From: Pithys albifrons albifrons
Lineage: Eukaryota > Chordata > Aves > Passeriformes > Thamnophilidae
Reading direction: 5' to 3'
DNA: 64,000 nt
NCBI RefSeq assembly: GCF_047495875.1
Contig: NC_092460.1
Span: 5,880,520-5,944,519 of the forward strand
Shown here: piece by piece, positions 45,564 to 53,600 of the stretch
Position numbering within the stretch: the first letter of the stretch is position 1
How the letters are laid out: every line of letters starts with the position of its first letter
Position numbers and translations under genes: made by a program
The notes under the pieces: generated by a model
The model's input: the letters and a program-made list of their open reading frames with translations, nothing else
Databases searched by the model: none
What the model was told of the DNA's origin: nothing

Positions 45564-46231
45564 GGCAGGCTCGCTGCATCATCTTGCACCCCTGTGATCC
45601 CTGTGTCATCCTAAAGGGGGAGGAGTGCGAGATGAAAGTAACACCTGTGCAGCCATTGGTGAAAGGGGAGGAGTACCTTCTACAACCAGCCGCGCAAGCC
45701 TCACAAAGGGGCATAATCGCCCAATCCCAACTTGTGAACTTCAACCAAAATAATGACTTCAATGACCATAAATTGACTGTATGTTTTTGAGTTCTTCTCC
45801 CCCCAGTTGAAGTCTCCTCCACGGATCCAGTGGCTGTCCTTCTCCCGACCTCACATCTACAGCATCATCAACCTATGGAGAAGGCAGTCAACTGAACCAC
45901 GACCCTGACGGCCGAACAGCCCCTGTTGTCTGTGGTAGTAGCCTCGCCCTTGGGACGGACCAACATCGAAGGGCTACTCGACACAGGGGCAGACATCACC
46001 ATCATCGCCGTCAGGGGCTGGCCTAACGCATGGCCAAAGGAGGAGACCATCCTAAGTGTTACAGGGGTGGGAGGGACTCTGAGACCTATGCAAAGAAGAC
46101 ATGTTCTAACCTTTACAGACTCGGACAACAATGTGGCCTCTTGCAGGCTACTAATCTTGCCACTGCCGACGACGCTTTGGGGGAGGGACATACTGGGGCA
46201 GTGGGGCGCCAAATTGAAAACAAATTTTTAA
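45470..46231 (+). pseudogene. pro: pro (aspartic protease) of element B
   Basis: Retroviral aspartic protease, expressed by -1 frameshifting from gag. The catalytic motif LLDTGADITII is present (DTGAD at 45,980-45,994). The flap region is glycine-rich (VGGTLRP), and LWGRDILGQWGAKL near the C-terminus matches the conserved GRD motif. The frame ends at TAA 46,229-46,231, immediately after the pro-pol slippery heptamer. Between the gag-pro slippery site and the catalytic site the frame is broken by TGA at 45,788-45,790 and again near 45,893. That lead-in is long enough to have once held a dUTPase, but I see no dUTPase motif. This copy could not make protease by the normal route. Confidence 0.85.
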
Positions 46232-46307
46232 TATCGGCCACTGGTGAGCAGCTGCTACCCAAACTCAATTGGCTAACACAAAAACCTATATGGGTAGACC
46301 AGTGGCC
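46222..46307 (+). promoter_or_regulatory. pro-pol -1 ribosomal frameshift signal
   Basis: The heptamer AAATTTT (46,222-46,228) lies in protease phase as A AAT TTT and is followed at once by the protease stop TAA. Seven bases later, GGCCACTGGT (46,236-46,245) begins a perfect 10-bp inverted repeat with ACCAGTGGCC (46,298-46,307), enclosing a 52-base loop. Slippery heptamer, 7-base spacer and strong stem are the standard parts of a -1 frameshift site. The -1 frame is the one that encodes RT. Confidence 0.85.
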
Positions 46308-47740
46308 CCTTCCTGATGAGAAGCTGCACCAATTGGAATTATTAGTAAAAGAGCAATTGGAATTAGGCCATATCGCCCCATCAACCAGTCCCTGGAACTC
46401 TCCCATTTTCGTTATCAAAAAAGCATCGGGCAAGTGGTGGCTGTTACATGATTTACGAAAGATCAACGACGCAATGGAATCAATGGGCTCAGTACAACCA
46501 GGTATGCCGGCCCTATCCATGCTTCCTCAAAATTGGCCTATCGTAATCATTGACATTAAAGACTGCTTTTTCCAAATCCCCTTGCATCCGGAGGATGTGG
46601 ATAAGTTTGCTTTTTCGGTTCCAACTAGGAATGCCGGAGAACCCCGTAAGAGATTTGCTTGGAAGGTTCTGCCACAGGGCATGAAGAACTCGCCCACGCT
46701 GTGCCAATTTTATGTTGCAAAAATTCTATCTCCAATTCAGCTCCAAAATCCAACGGTCATCATTTACCATTACATGGATGACATTTTAATTTGCGCAGAG
46801 TCCAAAAAAGATGTAATTCGGGTCCTTAATTCGGTCACAACAGCGTTGCAGGCCTTCCATTTTGAGATTGCTCCAGAAAAAATCCAATGGGATTCTCCAT
46901 GGCATTACCTAGGATGGAAACTATCCCACTCCTCCATCACCCCACAGAAGATCAGAATTGACTATGACATCCAAACCTTAAACGATATGCAAAAATTACT
47001 AGGAAATATTAATTGGATTCGGCCACAATTGGGTATTATCACCGATGAGCTTAGCCCCCTATTCGACCTATTGCAAGGGGATCCTAACCTTGATTCTCCT
47101 TGTTCCCTGACAAAAGAAGCAAAAGAAGCCCTCCAAATTGTAGAACGCAAAATCTCGGAAATGCAGTCTCAGAGGAAGCTGGTAGGGGTCCCGCCTGTCC
47201 TGGTTGTACTGAAGGGTCCCAAGCAGCCCTTTGCCATCTTAGGGCAAGTAGATTTGCGATATGACGAAATAATTATATGGGAATGGGTCTTCCTCCAGCA
47301 CTGCTTTACTAAGACCTTGGTGACCTTCCCTGAGATGCTCAGTAAAGTCATTCTCAGGGCAAGGATGCGGTGCTGGGAAATGGAAGGCCGAGACCCAGGT
47401 ACCATCTTTTTGCCTATAACGTCTGAGATTTATGACCAAATGATCCTTCTCTCCACAGATTTCCAATTGGCGGTGCAGGATTTTGAGGGCCAAGTGCAGT
47501 TCACCCTCCCGGGTAAGAAAATTACACAAAAACTCAAATTTATCCCTCTAAATTTAAAAATCATGCGGTCCTTGACCCCTATTCCCGGCGCCGTCACTGT
47601 GTTCACCGACGGGTTTGGAAGAACGGGCAACGCTGTGGTGACATGGAAAGCCAAAGGCGAATGGTGCCACGACTGCCACATCACCACAGGCTCTTCCCAA
47701 GTGGTAGAATTATCGGTAATGGTCAGAGCCTTTACCATCT
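46225..47740 (+). pseudogene. pol: pol of element B: reverse transcriptase and start of RNase H, 3' truncated
   Basis: An open frame of about 500 codons entered by -1 slippage from pro. RT motifs in order are: WVDQWPL near the start; SPIFVIKK; LLHDLRKIND; the first catalytic Asp in VIIDIKDCFFQIPL (46,552-46,554); LPQGMKNSP; and YMDD at 46,771-46,782. Thumb and connection regions follow. RNase H begins with VFTDGFG (catalytic Asp at 47,608-47,610) and the VVELS glutamate at 47,707-47,709. It then changes within about 15 codons into Gag-like sequence; the remaining RNase H residues and all of integrase are absent. The open frame continues through the junction to TGA 47,953-47,955, making a chance pol-gag fusion. 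Methionines near 46,030 overlap pro and are not the real start. Confidence 0.92.
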
Positions 47741-48300
47741 CCACCAACCCATTCAGTCCCTCTCCCATGGCGCCATCCACCAATCCATTCAGCCCAACTT
47801 TCACGGCGGCGCCCAACACAACAGATCTCTCAGTCGCTTGCCATCAGCTGGCTCATTTATCCCAAATGGAGCGAGCGGCATTACAGGCCAAAGATCTCAC
47901 TAAATATGGCCTCTCGTCGGCATATGCAAGGAGAGTTATTGGCGCACTTTTATGAGCATTCACCTTTACACCAAATGACTTGAAAGACCTAGCAAGGACA
48001 TTATTGAACAATATGAAGATCACAATGTTTTTAGACACTTGGTCCCAAATTACAATGGGAAATAACCTTAGTTTCCATATGGCTGAAAATAGTAAGCAGC
48101 TAGTGAAAGATGTGGCTAAAGAACTCACCCAAGCACTAGCAGTGTCTCTCCAGCCTAGCCAGGCGAAATGTTTCAGCTGTGGAGAACTTGGACACTTTAA
48201 AATCAACTGTCCTAAAGAGACAGCGACTAAAACCCCAGTACCCCCTGATATTTGTCCTAAATGTAAAAAGGGATGGCAAGATGGCTGCACCCATGGACTG
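47741..48300 (+). pseudogene. gag: gag capsid/nucleocapsid fragment of another element, probably A
   Basis: After the pol junction the same frame becomes Gag. Two STNPFSP repeats 11 residues apart come first, then a capsid N-terminal stretch with LTKYGLSSAYARRVIGAL. A stop follows (TGA 47,953-47,955), and the frame resumes as FTPNDLKDLARTLL. The capsid C-terminal half with its major homology region is missing. The sequence passes into a basic region with one complete zinc knuckle CFSCGELGHFKINC (48,169-48,210) and a broken second one starting CPKC at 48,253. It differs from B gag, so it is most simply the rest of A gag; a third lineage is possible. It ends before the antisense RPL22 piece. 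Confidence 0.8.
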
Positions 48301-48336
48301 GGAGCACCTGGATTAAGCTATCATACAAAGAGGGAT
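48301..48336 (+). other. Short unassigned spacer before the RPL22 piece
   Basis: About 36 bases between the last recognisable Gag codons and the first RPL22-like codon. No motif recognised; the exact junction is uncertain by about 10 bases. Confidence 0.4.
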
Positions 48337-48575
48337 GGTAATCTTGCTGCTCCTCTCGATGGTCACCGCGCCCCCGCCCAGGTTCCCTGCTTTGCCGTTC
48401 ACTTTGGTCCTCTCCTGCAGGAATTGTTCGAGGTTGGCGGCGTCCATGATGCCGTCCTCGGCAGGGTGTGTGCAGTCCGGTGTGAACTTTAGCACCTGCT
48501 TCTTTTTCTTGCCACCTTTCGCCACGGGCTTCTTCTGCGCGGGCGCCATGTTGGCTCCGCGCGGGCCTGAATCCT
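48337..48575 (-). pseudogene. RPL22: 5' fragment of ribosomal protein L22 mRNA, antisense inside the provirus
   Basis: Read on the minus strand, a start codon at 48,549-48,547 opens [20 protein letters not shown], and later [15 protein letters not shown] and [11 protein letters not shown]. These are the N-terminal 71 codons of eukaryotic ribosomal protein L22, a 60S subunit protein. RPL22 genes have introns in this part, but here the code is continuous, so it came from spliced RNA. About 25 GC-rich bases before the start codon look like 5' UTR. It carries several substitutions and a one-codon loss in the ERSKSK region. It ends after SKIT, so the C-terminal half is absent. The longer open frame that includes it (to 48,798) is chance upstream read-through. 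RPL22L1 fits less well at the N-terminus. Confidence 0.9.
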
Positions 48576-49960
48576 GTTTGAAACGCACAAGTCTTCTGTT
48601 GAGAATTTTTTTCTGTATATGTTCATATTGTAACTGTTTTTTAATTATGTTTTGCAGATCTCTGAACAACGTATAATCATTGGCATGGGCCAGAAATGGG
48701 TGTACTAGGAATGCATTTAGGTCTGTGAGTGTGACTGCTTGAATGTGGTGGCCACCAGTGTGAATGAGATAGTGTGAAGTATAAATGTATCCCTGCACTT
48801 ATTCTCACATTGTACAACTGCATTGAATGCTACCTCACGTTATGCTGCTATATATTTCTCATCCCTGTGTGAATGTTACGGTTTTCCTAGAGGCGCTCTC
48901 TGATGGCCACATGCATTTCACTGCACTTTACCCGTCTAAATTCAATTAGTAATTCTACATTTCCTTTATTCTCAACACTTCTTGAACATAATTTACCTCT
49001 GCCTAAATTAAGTATTTCTATCTCATTTTAATTGTGCTACAAACTGCTTTCTTCTCCACTAATTATAGAGAGAATAAACAGTAAGTTTGTAAGAGGTAGA
49101 ATACTCTAGGACATCGTCTTTCAGCTACATTTACAAAGAACGCTAAAAAGAAATGGTAAATTTTACCAGTGCTTTTCGGCATTAATTAAGCAGAACATTT
49201 TTCCGCTATAAGTAATGTTTTAGTAACCACAGTGAAGTGGTAAAATAATGTCAGCCTTACACCACAGGAAATACTTATTCACTATAAGCCTTCGCAAGGA
49301 AGGGAAAGAAGGAATTCCCTTTTTATTCTAATTTCTCTTTTAGTTGACTATATTTTATGATGTCCTCCACTAAGTTACAACCAATAATTGGAAAGAACAT
49401 TTACTTTACATGCATTTGACTTCTTTTTATTGATAGCCTTGGGTTGGAGTAAAGATTTAACAAAATGAAGTGTTAGCAAGTCAGAAGACAGTCTGTGAAA
49501 AGGTAGAAGAAAGTTTGTGTAAGGTAAGATAAGGATGGCCAGTACAAGTTGGAGAGAGGAGCAGAAGAAAGAATCTGAGAAGTCGAAAGAGAAAGAAAAA
49601 GAAGGGATACAGGTTTGATGAAAATGTTAATGATAAGAAGTGTTAAAAGGTTGTGAAAAGAAGAACATATCTGAAAAGTGACAGCTATCATTCGAGTTTC
49701 ATTTACATGTATGGCCTTTTATCGGTACCTGAAGTGTTTCTTTACATATCGTTAATTTTCTTAATGTATAAGTTAATGCCTCATGTAATTTTATTTTAAA
49801 CTTATTACTTTTTCATGTCTACAATGATTTTTAAACCCAGTTTCTCCCCCAGTTTATTCCAGTTAAAGACGTTGCTTAAAAGTTACTGTATTTTTCCTTG
49901 TATGTTTAAGTCTTTTCAAAGTTTTGAAGCTTTGCAGGCTCCTCGTGCCTACCCAGCATT
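48576..49960. other. AT-rich unassigned interior segment
   Basis: About 1.4 kb, much richer in A and T than the rest of the provirus and without long open frames. A run of pyrimidines ending TTTTGCAG near 48,658 resembles a splice acceptor. 49,440-49,690 is purine-rich. In an intact class II retrovirus this place would hold env, but I see no surface or transmembrane motif on either strand. It may be decayed env, captured host non-coding RNA, or a filler sequence of a non-autonomous family. Confidence 0.5.
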
Positions 49961-50006
49961 AAAAGACAAAAAAGGAGGAGATGTTGGAGGAGACCTAGTG
50001 GATTAA
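49905..50006 (+). pseudogene. env: Possible env tail running through the polypurine tract
   Basis: One frame reads through the polypurine tract into the 3' LTR as ALKDKKGGDVGGDLVD and ends at TAA 50,004-50,006. Env cytoplasmic tails of several class II retroviruses read through the polypurine tract with a similar K-K-G-G-x-V-G pattern, because the tract itself encodes lysine and glycine. That pattern can therefore arise without env ancestry. No membrane segment is clear upstream. Confidence 0.35.
49968..49981 (+). other. Polypurine tract of element A
   Basis: Fourteen purines (AAAAAAGGAGGAGA) lie directly before the TG of the 3' LTR. This is the position and composition of the plus-strand primer used in retroviral reverse transcription. 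Confidence 0.88.
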
Positions 50007-50634
50007 ATGGCAAAAGTATTACAAACGCTTGGTGGATGAAGACTCAGAGGTCCGGGAACCGGGGAAACCTCGGAAGAAGCTCGATGAGGACCATGGGGGC
50101 TTTAGGAGCTACTTGGACATTTCCCCAGTTTGATTGTTATATACCCTAAGATGCCTTCCCTTGTCTTTTTCCCTTAGTCATCCCTGTCCAGGTTTCTCCT
50201 TCCCACAAACCCTTAGGGCATTTTCCCGCCAAGCCTTCCCTGATTGGTCCCCAGTTGGTGCAGTGCACCATTTCCCTTATATGGTTATGTTCTCCCATTG
50301 GTTCTCCCCTTGTTCCTCCCCTTCATTTGCATGCCCACCAATCCGATGTTTCGCTCCTCCCTGTCTCCTCCCCTTACTCCGCCCATGTTCTAGAAAGTCC
50401 TATGCTCCCCTATATAAGTTCGGGCACCCCAATAAAGCTTGCTTCTCTTCGTGGACTCCTGACTCGTGTGGACCTCTTCCTTCGGGGAATCGTCGCCGGG
50501 TTGGGAGCGGGAGGAGCCGTCCCTGAGCTTCCAAGGAGCTGGTCCCTCGAGAGCAGATGCTATTGCTCTTCGAGCCCTTCTCCTGGGAGCGCCACCCATT
50601 CACCGTATCGGTGGCAATCAATCATTCACCGATA
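49982..50634 (+). repeat. 3' LTR of element A
   Basis: 653 bp, direct partner of the 5' LTR, from TGTTGGAGGAGACC to CACCGATA. It differs from the 5' copy at about 16 positions by eye and has 12 additional bases near 50,296-50,307. These lie between two GTTCTCCC repeats and add a second ATTGG box (50,297-50,301). Other signals are octamer 50,325-50,332, TTCTAGAA 50,388-50,395, TATATAA 50,411-50,417 and AATAAA 50,431-50,436. More CpG sites remain than in the 5' copy. In principle it could promote transcription rightward into the flanking DNA; no host exon is seen there. Confidence 0.95.
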
Positions 50635-50640
50635 AGTCAC
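50635..50640. repeat. Target-site duplication, right copy (AGTCAC)
   Basis: Identical to 40,911-40,916 and directly next to the last base of the 3' LTR. Confidence 0.88.
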
Positions 50641-53600
50641 CAAACTCAGTGACAGCAAGTATGCAAAGACTTAAATGGGCATCTTCAAAAAAAGGGGCAC
50701 AGGATGAAAAGTAAAAACAATGGTTGGGGGATTTCACCCATATCTTCCAGCTGTCCTACTAATTCTGTTCCTTGCATCTTATACAATGCAATTCACATCT
50801 TAAAACCTCCTTTAGCTTTCTTTTAATTTGGCTCTTTTACTCTCAGTTCTGTCTTCTGCATTTATTGCCTCTCACTTTATTCATGTCAGGTAGGACTGCT
50901 TATTCAAAATAACACATTTTTAATATATGCATTAGTGCTGTTTTAGGAACAGAATAGTCTCTACTTGGTCAGATTAGTGTATCTCTCATTTAATTACAAC
51001 TCGAAAGGTTAGAAAGTTTTATCATGCACGCATATTCTCTGGGAATTATCTGACTCTAAAATATAATTAATCATCCTCTGTCATGCTTTTATTATACCCA
51101 CTGCTCTCTGGAGTCATTCTTTTATTTCATCTTCATTCATATTCCTCTGACCTTCCTCTTCACTCTGTTGCCACAGACCTCAGGTGAATTTTAGCCGACT
51201 GCTCAGAAATGAGTGGATATTGTTAAACCTATTTGTCAACCACATTATCAACTCACAAACAGGAGATCTCTGCATATGCTTAGCATTTTCCATATATAGC
51301 AACCCAACTATTAACATGGATGGCATCTGTCAATGTTGACTAAAATTAAATTTTGGAACTACTGTAAATAATAAAGCAGTCATATAAAGATTATTTCTCT
51401 GGAGCATAAGCTACCAGTAAACACGATTTGCATATTGTGCTTACAGCTGTTTCAACATGAACTGTTTGCTGTGGTTCATTAAAATGATTTGATTTGTCAG
51501 ATTCCAGGATAGTTGCAAGTCTACATACACCAGCCTGGATGAATGTGGTGACAATTCAGGTGTTCAGAACTATGCACATGTGTACTGGGTTAGTGAGCTG
51601 AATTGAATAATAAACCATAAAAAGAGATCATTAATCACATATCTCTGATGAGAGAAAAGAAAGAGGGAGTACCTCTGAGAGACGTTTCTAAGAAACAAAG
51701 AGTACAAACAGAAAAGCAATGTCCCCTGTGAGAAGAAAACCTCTTTTATAGACCTACATCTCACTTCCATTCAACACACTGCAATCTTTGCTACTGACCT
51801 AGCAGAAGTTAAAGTGGGACTTGGGCATGAAACTTAAATTATACTTCCATATAATACTCTACTAACATTCATACATCTATAGGGGTTTTTTTGACTCTTA
51901 CGGTAAATTCACACACATTTTTTTTTTCCTCTATCTATTTTCTTCCCCCATAATATCACATAAGTCTAGATTCGTCTCTCCTCCCTTTTCCTCCCTGTAC
52001 TCACAGTCTCAGCAGAGCAGAACAGAGCAGGCAGAAATTTTATTTCAGATATGGAACTGTCTCTTCCCAAACAGAAAAATGGCAAGATGGCACAAAGAGT
52101 CAATTAAAAGGAATCCTGTGCTGGGAAGGCACATGAACACCAGGTAAGAGACTCACCAGAGCCACAGCACTTGTCCGTGTGGTTGGGGCTGCATTTTAGA
52201 GCTCAGCTACACCAGAGAAGAGCAACACAGGCAGCATCATTGACATCACTTAGAGTTTTGGGGCTAATTCATGTTTGTGGCAGACCCGCTGGGTGTGAGC
52301 CTGAGCCTGAGCCTGGTGGAGCTGTGAGCTCCATGCTGGACCCCAGGGGACTTCAGCTTCCCTACATCAGATGCCCCAGCACACTCAGTCCCAGGTCGTA
52401 TGGGAAATTTAAAAGGCAAATATTGTGTGTAACTAGGACAGCAGCTGCTGCCCTCTTTTTGGATATCAAGCCTTCCTTCCTACCTCTTGCTCTCAGCCAT
52501 CATAAGAGGACCTTAAGAGGTGTCCTTAGATGTGTATTGGTTATTTTCCCTTTTTCAGAGCATACAAGTTACAGAGAACAAACAAAGCAATAGATGTGAC
52601 ATCCACTTGAGCAGCTGCATCTGAAGCAAAAACATTCAATTTTTGCCTTGTCTCCCCATGCAACTCCTTGTTCTTCACAGTCCTGAAGTGTTTTTCAATA
52701 TTATTAAAAGAGATAAGGATACTGGAGTGAGAGATAAGACTACCATAGTGTAGCACTAAACTTTTATAGTGTTTGGACATCATTGAAAGCGTCAGTGCAG
52801 CTTTTAGAGGTGTATTTTCCAACCAGGAGCCAACTTAGCTGGAAAAGACACGGCTGTGACTGAAGAGGTTCTGCAATAATCCTGATTAACCACTGCTAAC
52901 CTGAGAGCTGTGATGGTTTGCAAACACACACCATTTGGCTCTTAAGTCTGTAGGCCAAAGGCAAAGAATAAGTTTCCACTGCTCACAGAATATTACAGGA
53001 ATTTAAATTCTACATTTGCCATAATAATCAAAGGTTTATCAAAAATCCATATGGAATAGCTGTCATTGACTTCATGTCCAAGGAAAGTGTTCTGCAAAGT
53101 ATTTTGCAGCAACAATGTGTCTCAGGAAGAACACATGTGCAAAATATTTCAGCAGGAAAAATTTTGATTCTAATTCCAGGTAGATAGATTTGCTTCCTGG
53201 AAAGGCTGTACCCTCTCAAAAAGCCTTCTAAGGAAATATAAGGCTTCAAGAACGCTGGAATGGGGAGAACAAGAAAGAAAAAATAGCTTCTTCAGTCTCC
53301 CAGCTTGAGAAGGGAATTGGTTTGGATTAAAATACATACACTATTTCAACAACAAACCTTCTGCATTTAGCATAGGCACAATCAAAAATGCTTCATTGAA
53401 CCTAAAAAACTCAAGTATTTTATTATGGTTTTGGTTTATTTAACTCCTGAACAAAGCAGTGCTTCAATTTTAGTATGCAGAGCTTTTTTTTTCTTTTTTG
53501 AAACTAAAAATGCTGATTTGAAGCAAAAAGTTCAGAAGTTGGATCATTAAAGCGCTGAAATGAAACATTTTGGCATTTCCCATGAACTGGTTTTGAGTTC

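Larger units (their letters stand above)
42453..47740 (+). mobile_element. 5' part of a second class II retrovirus (element B)
   Basis: A second retroviral 5' end starts here in the same orientation inside A gag: a complete LTR, tRNA-Phe-type primer site, leader, gag, pro and RT. It stops within the first third of RNase H near 47,740. Integrase, env, polypurine tract and 3' LTR are absent. The B matrix, zinc knuckles and promoter layout are related to, but clearly distinct from, those of A. It may be a provirus nested in A that lost its 3' half, or a template-switch recombinant. The right boundary is approximate (47,730-47,766). Confidence 0.88.
40917..50634 (+). mobile_element. Mosaic class II endogenous retrovirus (element A)
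   Basis: A 9.7-kb provirus-like unit bounded by direct LTRs and a 6-bp target duplication. A-derived parts are the LTRs, a tRNA-Lys-type primer site, the Gag matrix region and the polypurine tract, plus probably a Gag capsid/nucleocapsid piece near 47.7-48.3 kb. The interior also holds a 5.3-kb piece of a second retrovirus lineage (element B), an antisense RPL22 fragment and 1.4 kb of unassigned AT-rich DNA. No integrase, complete env, or A-type pro/pol is visible. The two A LTRs differ at about 16 positions plus one 12-bp indel, which suggests a few million years since integration at usual bird rates (inference). As it stands it is defective. Confidence 0.93.

Noticed and set aside
45524..45790. 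A dUTPase domain before the protease, as in many betaretroviruses
   Set aside because: The length would fit, but none of the conserved dUTPase motifs is visible and the frame is broken by stops.
47767..47771. ATGGC as the right-hand target duplication of element B (AATGGC precedes the B LTR)
   Set aside because: Only five bases match, no B 3' LTR precedes it, and a five-base match within 40 bases is not rare. It does not prove simple nested integration.
46030..47955. A single 641-codon pol gene with an ATG start at 46,030
   Set aside because: The first 65 codons lie in the wrong frame over the protease region. The true entry is the slippery site at 46,222-46,228, and the last 70 or so codons are Gag, not Pol.
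48313..48798. A 161-codon minus-strand frame as a novel gene
   Set aside because: Its last part is RPL22 N-terminal sequence and then junction sequence. The upstream 83 codons come from the AT-rich filler with no known similarity, so the frame is an accidental extension of a pseudogene.
40917..50634. The unit as an autonomous, potentially active provirus
   Set aside because: Gag copies are broken, protease is interrupted, RNase H is cut short, and integrase and env are absent. It cannot move without proteins from elsewhere.
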